NCBI GenBank assembly: GCA_019347715.1
Contig: JAHWKU010000005.1
Coordinates: forward strand, 1-64,000
Origin: Actinomycetota bacterium
GTDB lineage: Bacteria > Actinomycetota > CADDZG01 > JAHWKV01
Length of the DNA: 64,000 bases
Direction of reading: 5' to 3'
The notes beneath the pieces are model-generated. The model was not told the DNA's origin and did not search any database. It saw only the letters and a program-made list of their open reading frames with translations. Below are positions 51,821 through 61,222 of the stretch, one piece after another; positions within the stretch are counted from its first letter, which is position 1, and every line of letters starts with the position of its first letter. The translations under genes and the position numbers were made by a program.

Positions 51821-53122
51821 ATGATCGCCTGGAGACTCATCGCCGTCCTTGCATTGGTCGGTGCGAATGGTTTCTTCGTAGCCGCCGAGTTTGGCTTGGT
51901 GGCCGTCAGGCGCACTCGGATTCAAGAGCTCGTGGAACAGGGAAGCCGCCGGGCGGTCAGCACTCAGAAGGCCCTGAGAGAGCTCAACCTGATGCTCTCC
52001 GGCTGCCAGCTCGGCATAACTTTCTCCAGCCTCGGCCTCGGCTGGATCGGCGAACCCGCGATAGCGAGCCTGATAGAGGGGTGGTTCGACCACCTTCCTT
52101 CGCCGCTGGATGTAGTTGCGACCCACGGCGTTGCCATCACCATTGCCTTTACGCTCATCACATTCCTCCACGTTGTTCTCGGCGAGCTGGTCCCAAAGAA
52201 CTGGGCAATCGCTGTTCCCGAGACGGTCGCGTTATTGATCGCGACTCCAATGCGCGCATTCAGCTACGTCTTTCGGCCGGTCATTTGGCTCTTCAATGAA
52301 GCAGCCAACCTTATCCTCAGAACCTTTGGGGTCGAACCCAAGCTGGAGATAGGGGCCATCCATACGCCGGACGAACTCGCCATCATCATCGAAGAGTCCA
52401 GGCGAGGAGGAGCAATTCAATCGGCTCACAGCATGATTCTTGCCAAAACACTCGAGTTTCCTGAGAAGCGCGCGGTCGAGGCCATGGTGCCTCGCGTTTC
52501 GGTGAGCGCGGTAGCCCAAGATGCGAAGCTCGAGGACGTCCTCGAGCTGGCAAGCCGGACCGGCTTCTCGAGGTTCGCGGTCTACAAGGAGCGGCCAGAT
52601 GAGTTCATCGGAGTCGTGCACCTAAAGGATGTCATCGGTCCCAGCCAGAGATCCGGCGACTTCACCGTGAAAGAAGTGACCAGGCAGGCGCTCGTGATTC
52701 TGGAATCGCTTCCTCTCGAAGACGTCCTGGTTCAGATGCAGAGAAAACGAAACCAATTCGCAATCGTGGTTGATGAATTCGGATCCACCTCCGGGATCGT
52801 GACGATGGAAGACATCATCGAGGAGATACTCGGCGAGATTCGCGACGAGTACGACATCAGAGAGTTCGACATCAAGCCTGTCGAGGGTGGATTTCGGGTG
52901 CCGGGAACGATGCGTCCGGACGAACTCCTCGAGGCAACCGGATGCAACCTGCCCGAAGGCGAATACGAGACCGTCGCAGGCTTCATCCTTGAAAAGCTCG
53001 GCAGGCTCGCCCGGAGAGGTGATGAAGTTGCGATCGATAGCTGGAAGCTCAGAGTCGCCAACGTCAGACGCAGGAGAATAGTTTCGGTGGATGTTCAGCT
53101 TCCCTCGGAGAAGACCGCCTGA
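51821..53122 (+). CDS. CNNM/CorC-type membrane transporter-like protein
   Basis: A 433-residue CNNM/CBS/CorC protein: N-terminal CNNM domain (about 1-175) with several helices (GANGFFVAAEFGLVAVRR, then ISSxGLGW-like FSSLGLGWIGEPA), a CBS pair (about 200-335, VPRVSVSAV and GSTSGIVTMEDIIEEILGEI) and a C-terminal CorC_HlyC domain (GGFRVPGTMRPDELLE). The family is linked to Mg/Co efflux and has been misnamed hemolysin. Paralogue of 57795-59054. Its tail overlaps the convergent permease gene by 28 bases. Confidence 0.87.
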   Translation: MIAWRLIAVLALVGANGFFVAAEFGLVAVRRTRIQELVEQGSRRAVSTQKALRELNLMLSGCQLGITFSSLGLGWIGEPAIASLIEGWFDHLPSPLDVVATHGVAITIAFTLITFLHVVLGELVPKNWAIAVPETVALLIATPMRAFSYVFRPVIWLFNEAANLILRTFGVEPKLEIGAIHTPDELAIIIEESRRGGAIQSAHSMILAKTLEFPEKRAVEAMVPRVSVSAVAQDAKLEDVLELASRTGFSRFAVYKERPDEFIGVVHLKDVIGPSQRSGDFTVKEVTRQALVILESLPLEDVLVQMQRKRNQFAIVVDEFGSTSGIVTMEDIIEEILGEIRDEYDIREFDIKPVEGGFRVPGTMRPDELLEATGCNLPEGEYETVAGFILEKLGRLARRGDEVAIDSWKLRVANVRRRRIVSVDVQLPSEKTA

Positions 53123-55143
53123 GGATCCTGATCCACAGCCGGCTTGACCGGCTTCGCGTTCCGAAGCAGCAACACCACCCCTATGACGAGCGATAGCCCG
53201 CCAACTGCAATCAAAATCGGCTGGCGCGCCATGGCCTCCACCCATTCAACACGGGCCGCCAGGACCCCAAAAGCATTGTTGGTCGCGTGGGCAAGCATGC
53301 CAAGAAAGATAGAGCCGGTTCTCAACACGACAATCGCAAGAACCGCTCCGAGAATCGCCGCCGGCACTATGCGGTAAGGACCGATGTCCATGTGGAAGAG
53401 GCCAAAGAGCAATGAACTGCCAAGCACGGCCCCAGCCGCAGTGGTGGTCGAGCGCAGCCCCGACAGAATGATCCCCCTAAAGCAAACTTCCTCGGCGACA
53501 GCCGGAAGGATGGCTATCATCAAGACCAGACCGGCGGTAGAAACTCCTGCAAACCCCTGCGTGAAGATCCTCTCGAACTCTTGCAGATAGGGAAGTGCCT
53601 CCGGAAAGAAAGCCGCCTGGATGGCGTTAGCCAGGACGCCAAGCGTCCACAAGCCTGCGGCCACCAGTACGCCGCCAAGCAATCCCCGGCCTCGAGGAAG
53701 TCGCAGAAAGAACGTCTTCGTTGGATCGTAGCGGCCGAGCTTCAGCCAAAGGATCGCTGGAGCAAGAAGGAACAGAACCTGGATCATCACGGTGGCATAA
53801 GGAAGAGACAGTCTCCCCGCCAGCAATCCGCTTCCATAAAAGACGGCCACAAGAAGAACGAGTCCGAACAGGACCGCGCTCCGCCCGGATGGCACCGCTG
53901 CGCCGAGCCTTCTTCCGATCACGTCCTTCCACGGTTTCTCCCCGCCCAACAGCACCTGCTCGGTGTCAAAGACCCTTGCGGCCAGGATGATTGCCATGCC
54001 CGCGTAGACGGCGTTCGAGATGAACGCGAGAAGGATCAATGGGTTGCCCGCAGTCCCCTTCATCACGTCTCTGATGGCAAGAGCCACGTTCACGAGAGGA
54101 ATCAGGGCTGTGGTCCTGGACAATTCCGTGTTGCTCATCGAGAGGACTCCAGGAATGAAGATCAATAAAACCAGTGGCCCCATATAGGTCTGAGCCTCTT
54201 TGTAGGTCCTGGCAAAGACACCGATCGTCAGAAGGATGGACGCCATGATGAGCGCAACTGGGAGCAACAGCACGAACACCACCAGGAAGGTCTGTGGACC
54301 AAGCGAAAGAGAGGCGGCCCCTCCCTCGACGCTGGTGAGAGCTCTGCCGATGGCGAACCGCATCGACAGAAGGTTGACGACCGCGCTTATGACGGCCACC
54401 AGGACCACCACGCCGAACTTTCCGGTCACTATCTCCATCGATCTCACGGGCGCGGTGAGAAGGGTTTGCATGGTTCCTCTCTCCTTCTCCCCTGCGGTGA
54501 GATCGATCGCCGGGTACATCGCGCCAAACGTCACTGTTGAGAGAAGGATGAAGACGACGAAACGTCCGAAGACATCTCCAGCGCGCTCTTTAGGGGTCGC
54601 CAGATCCCGGTCTTCGACGGCAACCGGCACGGCGAGACCCTCCGGAAGATCCCTTGTCTCCACGCGCGCCGCGCGGAGATCCTCATTCAGCTCCTCTAGA
54701 ACGGCCGCCGCTTCGGAGAAAGTTCGGTCGCTAAGGGGCGATACCTGCCGGTAGAAGAGGGTGAGGGTAACCGTCTCCTCCATGCCGAATTCCTCGTCCG
54801 ATCCAGCTTCCGCCAGGACTATCAGGTCACTTTCGCCGCGACGCAGCCGGTCCGAAGCAAGCTGGGTGTCGGCGGGAACGTCTGCGTGGCGCGTTGAGGA
54901 TCGCGCTCTCAGTTCGGAATCCAGCGCCGTCCTCACCGGCTGAGGAACCGGCCCCCAGTATTCGATCTTCGGGCGCTCCGCTCTCAGCCGCGCCTCGTCT
55001 CCCGCAAAGACACTGCCCATCAGCAGGAAAAGGGCCGGGTACAGCAGAAGGGGGAGCACGATCATCGCGAACAATGTGCGACGGTCGCGAAGAGTCTCCT
55101 TAAGCTCCTTTTTGAAGATCGAGATCGCCACTGCGGGTCTCAT
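53095..55143 (-). CDS. NatB-type ABC permease fused to a CPBP intramembrane protease
   Basis: A 682-residue fusion. Residues 1-410 are an ABC-2/NatB-type permease: start IFKKELKETLRDRRTLFAMI, large extracellular loop, helices around GAMYPAIDLTAGEKERGTMQTLL. Residues about 440-670 are a CPBP (CAAX-like) protease: EEVCFRGI (EExxxR-type acid pair and Arg), FGLFHMDIG and HATNNAFG for the metal-binding His. The fusion is known as a domain order in some bacteria; what the protease acts on is not known. It follows its ATPase gene by two bases. Likely roles are Na+ or peptide export with self-immunity (inference). Confidence 0.87.
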   Translation of the reverse strand: MRPAVAISIFKKELKETLRDRRTLFAMIVLPLLLYPALFLLMGSVFAGDEARLRAERPKIEYWGPVPQPVRTALDSELRARSSTRHADVPADTQLASDRLRRGESDLIVLAEAGSDEEFGMEETVTLTLFYRQVSPLSDRTFSEAAAVLEELNEDLRAARVETRDLPEGLAVPVAVEDRDLATPKERAGDVFGRFVVFILLSTVTFGAMYPAIDLTAGEKERGTMQTLLTAPVRSMEIVTGKFGVVVLVAVISAVVNLLSMRFAIGRALTSVEGGAASLSLGPQTFLVVFVLLLPVALIMASILLTIGVFARTYKEAQTYMGPLVLLIFIPGVLSMSNTELSRTTALIPLVNVALAIRDVMKGTAGNPLILLAFISNAVYAGMAIILAARVFDTEQVLLGGEKPWKDVIGRRLGAAVPSGRSAVLFGLVLLVAVFYGSGLLAGRLSLPYATVMIQVLFLLAPAILWLKLGRYDPTKTFFLRLPRGRGLLGGVLVAAGLWTLGVLANAIQAAFFPEALPYLQEFERIFTQGFAGVSTAGLVLMIAILPAVAEEVCFRGIILSGLRSTTTAAGAVLGSSLLFGLFHMDIGPYRIVPAAILGAVLAIVVLRTGSIFLGMLAHATNNAFGVLAARVEWVEAMARQPILIAVGGLSLVIGVVLLLRNAKPVKPAVDQDPQAVFSEGS

Positions 55144-55145
55144 TG

Positions 55146-55880
55146 CTACTTTGTCTCCGTCTTATCGACCGCTTTCAAGAACGCCTCGGTCAATCCTGTG
55201 GCCCCGGCTCTGGCGCAGACCTCTCCAACTGATCCCTCATCCATGATCCTGCCGTCGTGGAGCATTACCACTCGGTCGCACATGACCTCGGCCTCTCCCA
55301 TGATGTGAGTGGAAAAGAGCACCGCCTTCCCGCTCTCGCGGGCCTGAGAGATGGCGTCCAAAACGAATCGCCCCGTAACCACGTCCAACGAGCTGGTCGG
55401 CTCGTCGAGGATCAGGGCGGGAGGGTCATGCAGAAACGCCCTCGCCAAGTTCGCTTTCTGTTTCTGGCCGCTGGATAAGGTTCCGCATCGCTGATCGATG
55501 AAGTCGCTCATGAGGAGGCTGGCTTCGAGGATCTCCGTCCGGCTTGCTATCTCATCTCTGGCCATCCCATGTAGATTGCCGAAAAATGCGAGCACTTCCC
55601 TTGGAGTGAGCCTTTGGTAAAGGGCGGTCTCTCCCGAGAGGAAACCGAGACGTTCCTTTACCGCAAAACTGTTGGCGGTTGAGTCGAATCCCGCAACTCT
55701 CGCGTTCCCTGAGCTCGGGGTGAGGATTCCGGCGATCATCCGAAGGATGGTGGTCTTGCCCGCACCGTTGGGACCGAGTATTCCCACCACTTCGCCTGCA
55801 CTTACTCCAAAGGTGATGTCGTGGGCGGCCGTGAGATTGCCGTAAGTCTTCGATAGACCTTCTGCCTCGATCAGAACCAA
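55146..55880 (-). CDS. NatA-type ABC ATP-binding protein
   Basis: A 244-residue ABC ATPase: Walker A GPNGAGKT, Q-loop-like FLSGETALYQRLTPREVL, signature LSSGQKQKANLARA, Walker B ALILDEPTSSLD and H-loop FSTHIM. It drives the permease-protease encoded next. The variant signature LSSGQ is normal for this group. Upstream of it, after 31 bases, lies the end of recO. Confidence 0.92.
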   Translation of the reverse strand: MVLIEAEGLSKTYGNLTAAHDITFGVSAGEVVGILGPNGAGKTTILRMIAGILTPSSGNARVAGFDSTANSFAVKERLGFLSGETALYQRLTPREVLAFFGNLHGMARDEIASRTEILEASLLMSDFIDQRCGTLSSGQKQKANLARAFLHDPPALILDEPTSSLDVVTGRFVLDAISQARESGKAVLFSTHIMGEAEVMCDRVVMLHDGRIMDEGSVGEVCARAGATGLTEAFLKAVDKTETK

Positions 55881-55911
55881 GCCGCTTCCTTCCAGCGATC
55901 AGCAGTATTAC

Positions 55912-56634
55912 TTATTGTTCGACCACTAGGACATCGGCGGCGGCGGCAGACTTGAGTCGTCTTTCCAGATGATATTCAGCGTAGAACCGAGCAAGTCGGA
56001 CGGCGATCCCCGTCGTTTCTTTATCTGTCTCCATCCAAGCGCCTTGGATCATCAGATCATTCAGGAGCTGCAGCATTCCACTCCCCACTTCTTCGGCATC
56101 GATCGCCCGGCACCGGTCACAGACCGCGCCGCCCTGGGGAGGTGAAAACCAGGAGGCCTGAGAACCGCACTCTGCGCACCTATCCAATGAAGGTGCGAAC
56201 CCGGCCATCCCCGACAGTCTCAAGAGAAAACCTCCAACGACAAGCGGGGACTTAGTGGAAGAAAGAGAGTGCAGCGCATCGGTCAGCATGGTGTAGAGAC
56301 GGGGGGTGGGTTCCTTCTCCTGGACCACTCTGTCGACTGCCTCCAGCATGACCTGGCCCATCGCGAAGCGTTCCAGATCTTCCCTTACCCCTCGAAAGGG
56401 CTCGATCACCTCGACCTGAGTGACGGTGTCAAGTCCCGATCTTCCTTGCCAGAGGACCAATGAGACCTGGCTAAAAGGCTCCATTCGTCCTCCGAACCGG
56501 CTCTTGGTCTTGCGAACTCCCTTGGCCACGGCTCGGATCTTGCCGTTGGCCCGCCCAAAGAAAGTGACGATGCGATCCGCTTCGCCGAGTCGCATGGTGC
56601 GCAAAACGATGGCTTCGTCTTTGTAAAGGCTCAC
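55912..56634 (-). CDS. recO: DNA repair protein RecO
   Basis: A 240-residue RecO: N-terminal OB domain (SLYKDEAIVLRTMRLGEADRIV), helical middle, and zinc ligands CAEC and CDRC in the C-terminal part. It anneals DNA and loads RecA with RecR. GTG start at 56634. It belongs to the era-recO order common in actinobacteria; a small cold-shock-like gene lies between them here. Confidence 0.93.
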   Translation of the reverse strand: MSLYKDEAIVLRTMRLGEADRIVTFFGRANGKIRAVAKGVRKTKSRFGGRMEPFSQVSLVLWQGRSGLDTVTQVEVIEPFRGVREDLERFAMGQVMLEAVDRVVQEKEPTPRLYTMLTDALHSLSSTKSPLVVGGFLLRLSGMAGFAPSLDRCAECGSQASWFSPPQGGAVCDRCRAIDAEEVGSGMLQLLNDLMIQGAWMETDKETTGIAVRLARFYAEYHLERRLKSAAAADVLVVEQ

Positions 56635-56676
56635 GCCCTCAACTATAGGGAGAGCGCTTCCCCTTACCCTGGATTG

Positions 56677-56886
56677 TCAGGCGAGGCCGATCCTCAGGTT
56701 TCGGACTTTTTTGACGCCGTCTTCATCCATAAGGTCGAAAGTAACTCGCTGACCGGTACGGAAGAATCTGAACATTCCCGTGTCCATGGCGACGGTATCG
56801 ATCTCCCACTCGGTCTCGCCATCGTCGCTGACGATTACACCGGTTCGATCGTTCACGTCATATTCCTTGATTGAGCCTTGCGGCAT
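56677..56886 (-). CDS. Small cold-shock-like (OB fold) protein
   Basis: A 69-residue single OB-fold protein with a cold-shock layout: GSIKEYDVNDRTGVIVSDDG, then RTGQRVTFDLMDE. The usual RNP1 KGFGFI is replaced by RTGVIV, so nucleic-acid binding may be weak or altered. It lies between era and recO, ten bases after the upstream gene end, and is likely co-transcribed. Family match is by eye. Confidence 0.72.
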   Translation of the reverse strand: MPQGSIKEYDVNDRTGVIVSDDGETEWEIDTVAMDTGMFRFFRTGQRVTFDLMDEDGVKKVRNLRIGLA

Positions 56887-56895
56887 TGCTCCTCC

Positions 56896-57795
56896 TCAGT
56901 ACCCCAACCGATCGAGCAGCTGCTGCCTCCGCTGCCAGTTTGGCTCCACTTTCACTCGCAGATCGAGAAACACTCTGCTTCCCAGAAGCGCTTCGATCTC
57001 CTTGCGAGCCCTGGTTCCTATCTCTTTTAGCATCTTACCGCCGTTGCCTATGACGATACCTTTTTGCGACGAACGCTCAACGAAGACGTTCGCGTGGATG
57101 TCGATGAGATCCGATTCTTCTCGTGGCCCCATTTCGTCAACGATCACAGCCACCGAATGAGGAAGTTCCTCTCGGGTCAGTTCGATGACCTTCTCCCTTA
57201 CCAATTCTGCTACGACCAAAGCCTCCGGCTGATCCGTCACCGCATCGCTCGGGTAGTACATCGGCCCTTCAGGAAGAAGATCGACTACCCCTGTCACCAG
57301 ATCGGACAGTCCCGTACCGAGAGTTGCGGATGTGGTCAAAACGTCGTGCCACGATCCCATGCCTCGAGCTTCCTCGATCTTTTGCATTAACTGGGGTGGG
57401 GACGTCCGGTCCGCTTTGTTGATGACGCAGATCACCGGAGTCTGCAGTCTTTCCAGCTCAGTCGAGATAAATGCATCTCCCTTTCCAAAGCCCTCAGAAG
57501 CATCAAGCACGAAGACAACAACATCCACCTCGGAGTAAGTCCTCCTCACGACTGCATTCAGCCTCTGACCCAGAGGTGTCTTTGGCTTGTGTAGTCCAGG
57601 CGTGTCGATGAAGATTACCTGGGCGGATTCCAAGTTGAGGATGCCTCGGATCGCGTTGCGAGTGGTTTGTGGCTTATTGCTCATGATCGCGACCTTGCTG
57701 CCTACAAGCCTGTTCAACAGGGTCGACTTGCCTACGTTCGGCCGGCCGACGATTGAGGCGAAGCCGGACTTGAATCCTTGCGGGACCTCCTGCAC
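56896..57795 (-). CDS. era: GTPase Era
   Basis: A 299-residue Era: G1 GRPNVGKSTLLNRLVG, G3 DTPGLHKP, G4 NKAD, and C-terminal KH domain (EGPMYYPSDAVTDQPE, then IVIGNGGKMLKEIGTRAR). It helps mature the 30S subunit by binding 16S rRNA. The GTG start overlaps the corC-like stop (TAGTG). It is part of the phoH-ybeY-corC-era group, which joins rRNA maturation genes. Confidence 0.96.
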   Translation of the reverse strand: MQEVPQGFKSGFASIVGRPNVGKSTLLNRLVGSKVAIMSNKPQTTRNAIRGILNLESAQVIFIDTPGLHKPKTPLGQRLNAVVRRTYSEVDVVVFVLDASEGFGKGDAFISTELERLQTPVICVINKADRTSPPQLMQKIEEARGMGSWHDVLTTSATLGTGLSDLVTGVVDLLPEGPMYYPSDAVTDQPEALVVAELVREKVIELTREELPHSVAVIVDEMGPREESDLIDIHANVFVERSSQKGIVIGNGGKMLKEIGTRARKEIEALLGSRVFLDLRVKVEPNWQRRQQLLDRLGY

Positions 57796-59054
57796 TACTT
57801 GAGTGCCGAGTGATGAACGAGAACCTTGGCGATCCGCCGGCCCTTGGTCTCCTCGACCTCGAAGCGAATGGCATCCACGGCCACCTCATCCCCCTCATTC
57901 GCCACCCGGCCCAAGATGGCCCCGATCAAGCCCCCAACGGAGTCCCACTCTTCGTGGGGGAGACTTGCCGTGAGCAGATCATTCAATTCGTCGATCCCAA
58001 GTCTGGCGTCGACGCGCAAAGTAGTTGGATCGATCTCCTCGACAATTGGTTCCTCCCGGTCGTATTCATCGGAGATTTCGCCCACCAACTCTTCGAGGAG
58101 ATCCTCCAAAGTCACGAGACCCGATACCTGACCGTATTCGTCCACAACGACCATCATGTGGGTTTTCTTCTCACGCATTTCCCGAAGAAGTTCCGTGACC
58201 TTTTTCGATTCCGGGACGAAGTGGGTCTCACGGGCCACATCCTTTGCAGTTTTTGCCTTCGAGCTGCCGTTTCGACTCTTCTTAACCAGATCTTTCAGGT
58301 AGATAGTCCCGACGACGTTGTCGATCTCCCCATCGATCACCGGCATTCTCGAGTATGGGGACCCCAACATGGTGTCGAGAGCATCCTTGAAACGCGTATT
58401 GGCCTCCAGGCAAACCATGTCGGGGCGAGGAACCATGACTTCCCTTACGACGGTATCGCCGAACTCAAAGATCGAGTGAATCATTTCTCGCTCGGAAGGT
58501 TCGATCACGTCCTCCGACTGGGCAACATCAATGATCGACTTGATCTCTTCCTCAGAAGTAATGGGCCCCCGCGGCACTCCCCTGCCGGGCAGCAGGAAGA
58601 GAAAGAGACGGTTGATCCTCACCATGGCAATCGATAGCGGAAGCAGCGCTTTACCCAGGTAAAAAACCGGTCTCGCCGATATCAGCATCACTTGGTCAGG
58701 GCGTTCCAGTATCCATGTCCTCGGAGCAAGCTCGACCAGGTGAAACAGCACAAAAGTCAGAACCAATATTGCGAAGACCTCGGCAAAGACGACACCCTCC
58801 CTCACCATCAGGGCAGTGATCAGAACCATGGCCGTCACCCGGGAGATCAACATCACCAGAAGTGAAGCGGTCAGGTATGGCCGCGGGTTTTCGGCGATTG
58901 CAACGAGCAGCTTCCCCCTCTTGGGATGTTCGTGCTCTAGGCGTAGCGCTCTGGCTATCGTCAGTCGCGAAATGGCGTTGACCCAGGCGGAAGTGAGAAA
59001 CGAAGCGAACAAGAAAGCCGCGGCGATGGAGATCTGAACGATGTTCGCTCTCAT
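57795..59054 (-). CDS. CNNM/CorC-type protein of the ybeY-era cluster
   Basis: A 419-residue CNNM/CBS/CorC protein: DUF21 membrane part (about 1-170), CBS pair (VPRPDMVCLEANTRF, then GQVSGLVTLEDLLEELVGEI), and CorC_HlyC end (LRVDARLGIDELNDLL). This member is the usual neighbour of ybeY and era; family roles are Mg/Co transport or its regulation. The start overlaps ybeY by four bases. Paralogue of 51821-53122. Confidence 0.9.
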   Translation of the reverse strand: MRANIVQISIAAAFLFASFLTSAWVNAISRLTIARALRLEHEHPKRGKLLVAIAENPRPYLTASLLVMLISRVTAMVLITALMVREGVVFAEVFAILVLTFVLFHLVELAPRTWILERPDQVMLISARPVFYLGKALLPLSIAMVRINRLFLFLLPGRGVPRGPITSEEEIKSIIDVAQSEDVIEPSEREMIHSIFEFGDTVVREVMVPRPDMVCLEANTRFKDALDTMLGSPYSRMPVIDGEIDNVVGTIYLKDLVKKSRNGSSKAKTAKDVARETHFVPESKKVTELLREMREKKTHMMVVVDEYGQVSGLVTLEDLLEELVGEISDEYDREEPIVEEIDPTTLRVDARLGIDELNDLLTASLPHEEWDSVGGLIGAILGRVANEGDEVAVDAIRFEVEETKGRRIAKVLVHHSALK

Positions 59055-59530
59055 TTTGCCCGAGCCCCCTCGCGGCCGGTGTGACGCTTTTCCCGCCCCC
59101 TCATGACCTGGGCAGATTCCTCGGTGTCGTGATCGAAGCCGAGAAGATGAAGGATGCCGTGAGCGACCAATAGGTCAATCTCGGAGTCGATGCCCTCGGT
59201 CGCCTGCAAGGCTGCGACCTCAGGACAAACGATCACCTCTCCAATCAGAAATGGAGGGTCATCTCCCGGCTGCACCCCTCCGGCAATGAGGCCGTCGATA
59301 GAAAAGGAAAGGACGTCCGTAGGTCCGCACTCGTCTCGATATTGCGAGTTCATCTCCGACATCTTCTGCGCGTCGACGAACACTATCGAGAGTTCACCGG
59401 TGGCCCCTTCCGCGACGGCCGTCCTGCGGGCAACATCCTCGACATGCGGAATGTCGATGACAACATCCTGCAAATCGAGAACAGATACTTCGAGGTCCTC
59501 GGGTCTTACAGAAGCGGAATCGGATTCCAT
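59051..59530 (-). CDS. ybeY: Endoribonuclease YbeY
   Basis: A 159-residue YbeY: the zinc motif HGILHLLGFDHDTEE (three His) and the family block SIVFVDAQKMSEMNSQYRDECGPTDVLSF in part. It works in 16S rRNA 3' end maturation and ribosome quality control, fitting next to era and phoH. Normal length. It starts 3 bases after phoH. Confidence 0.95.
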   Translation of the reverse strand: MESDSASVRPEDLEVSVLDLQDVVIDIPHVEDVARRTAVAEGATGELSIVFVDAQKMSEMNSQYRDECGPTDVLSFSIDGLIAGGVQPGDDPPFLIGEVIVCPEVAALQATEGIDSEIDLLVAHGILHLLGFDHDTEESAQVMRGREKRHTGREGARAK

Positions 59531-59533
59531 ATT

Positions 59534-60532
59534 CTAAGAGCGCACAGGTGGAATGGAGGCCTCGGCTCCCTCCGTCACGGGTCTTTCTGCGAAACGACGA
59601 TAAGCCTCAACTATCTGCATGACGATCTTGTGACGGACGACATCCTCAGAATGCAGATACGAGAACGCGACTCCGTTGATGTCTTTCAATATCTCCTGCA
59701 CCAACACCAGACCTGACTTTTGCCCTTGGGGGAGGTCGATCTGGGTGATGTCACCGGTGACGACTGCTCTAGATCCGAATCCAAGACGAGTCAAAAACAT
59801 CTTCATCTGTTCGGCCGTGGTGTTCTGAGCCTCGTCCAGAATGATGAACGAATCGTTAAGGGAGCGGCCACGCATGAAAGCAAGGGGCGCCACCTCTATG
59901 GTCCCGCGCTCCATGGCCCGGTCGTGAGCTTCGGGCTCGAGCATCTCGTAAAGAGCGTCGTATAGCGGCTTCAAGTAAGGGTCTACTTTGGCGGCTATGT
60001 CTCCAGGCAAGAAGCCGAGCCGTTCGCCGGCTTCTACCGCCGGGCGCGTAAGGACAATCCTTCTGACCAGCTTCTCCTGAAGAGCATGGATGGCAGAGGC
60101 CACCGCGAGGTAGGTCTTTCCGGTTCCAGCTGGACCTATCCCAAACACGATCGTGTTGTTTCGGATGGCATCGATGTATCTGCCCTGGCCGACGGTTTTG
60201 GGCCTGATCGACTTCGCCCGTGTCGTTAGAACCGCGTCGGTCAAAACCTTGGAGGGGCGGCCGGTTCCTCCTTTCACCATGTCGATCGAGCGGCCAACCG
60301 AATCTGCCGTTAGCACGTGCCCCTGATCTAGCAACTGGATCAGCTCTTCGAACAGGTGGGCAACCCGTTCAGCCTCGACGGGGTCGCCGGTGATCGTGAT
60401 CTCGTTGCCCCTGACCAGGATGCTGGTGTTGAACCCTTCCTCGATCAGCTTGAGGAGTTCGTCTCGGCTTCCGAAGAGGCTGACCATGGCACGCTCTCCG
60501 GGTACCAGGATCTTTACCTTGGTTTCGTTCAC
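59534..60532 (-). CDS. phoH: PhoH-family ATPase
   Basis: A 332-residue PhoH: an N-terminal KH-like region (NTSILVRGNEITITGDPVEAERV), Walker A GPAGTGKTYLAVA, Walker B FIILDEAQNTT and RAVVTGDITQIDLP. Role in RNA metabolism with YbeY. It has a GTG start, and a gap of 116 bases follows before the bldD-like gene, which may hold its promoter. Confidence 0.95.
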   Translation of the reverse strand: MNETKVKILVPGERAMVSLFGSRDELLKLIEEGFNTSILVRGNEITITGDPVEAERVAHLFEELIQLLDQGHVLTADSVGRSIDMVKGGTGRPSKVLTDAVLTTRAKSIRPKTVGQGRYIDAIRNNTIVFGIGPAGTGKTYLAVASAIHALQEKLVRRIVLTRPAVEAGERLGFLPGDIAAKVDPYLKPLYDALYEMLEPEAHDRAMERGTIEVAPLAFMRGRSLNDSFIILDEAQNTTAEQMKMFLTRLGFGSRAVVTGDITQIDLPQGQKSGLVLVQEILKDINGVAFSYLHSEDVVRHKIVMQIVEAYRRFAERPVTEGAEASIPPVRS

Positions 60533-60648
60533 TATGTGGTGTTTCTGCCCACCTTCATCGCCACGAGAATAGCCGAATCTGATCGCAGGTAGTGAAAGTG
60601 ACTCTTAGGGGGCCTAGCAGTGGTTTCGCTCTAACAGATCAGGACTGC

Positions 60649-61146
60649 TCAGCTCAAAACCGCAGCTTTGAGCCCAAGGTTTTCGATTCTCCCAAAAAGA
60701 GATTCTGGGGTGAGATCGAGAACGCTCGCGATGGCCCGGAGATCATCGCTTCTTATCGTGAGGATCTTCCCGTTGAAGTCACCGCGCTGCATCTGGACGG
60801 TGTTCAGATATCGCAGCAGAACCGTCTTTTCGGGAGCGTCTACTACCTGCAGACGCTGAAGGTCGATACGGATCTTTTCAGGGATCTGAATCTGTAGCTC
60901 TTTGGTGTCTTCATCCTCGAGGTCCTTCGGTAAAAGATGGTCGACCGGAACCCCATAAAAAATGGCGAGACGCTGAAGTCTCGGCACTGAAATACTTCTC
61001 TCTCCACGCTCGTAAGCCCCGAGCACCGAAGCCTTGAACTCCTTTGTCGATGCCGTCTCGACGTCGTTTAAGGAGAGTCCCTTCTGTAGACGGATGTTAC
61101 GCAGTCGCTCGCCCACCTTGACGGCGTAACTCAAGTCGTAAGACAT
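60649..61146 (-). CDS. bldD: BldD-like master regulator with c-di-GMP-binding motif
   Basis: A 165-residue regulator. Residues 8-75: XRE helix-turn-helix (VGERLRNIRLQKGLSLNDVE, YERGERSISVPRLQRLA). Residues 88-160: BldD C-terminal domain, with R121-G-D123, eight residues, then R132-S-D-D135, the same spacing as the RGD-x8-RQDD c-di-GMP site known from Streptomyces BldD. There, four c-di-GMP molecules link two BldD C-domains. A BldD-box-like site lies 77 bases upstream. Similarity to BldD is strong by eye; what it controls here is unknown. Confidence 0.85.
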   Translation of the reverse strand: MSYDLSYAVKVGERLRNIRLQKGLSLNDVETASTKEFKASVLGAYERGERSISVPRLQRLAIFYGVPVDHLLPKDLEDEDTKELQIQIPEKIRIDLQRLQVVDAPEKTVLLRYLNTVQMQRGDFNGKILTIRSDDLRAIASVLDLTPESLFGRIENLGLKAAVLS

Positions 61147-61222
61147 CTCTTACCCCCAACCTACTAGTCACCGAGGCTACCACAGAGGGTGGCAACCTCC
61201 CGCTCCTTGCGCCCCCAAATTT

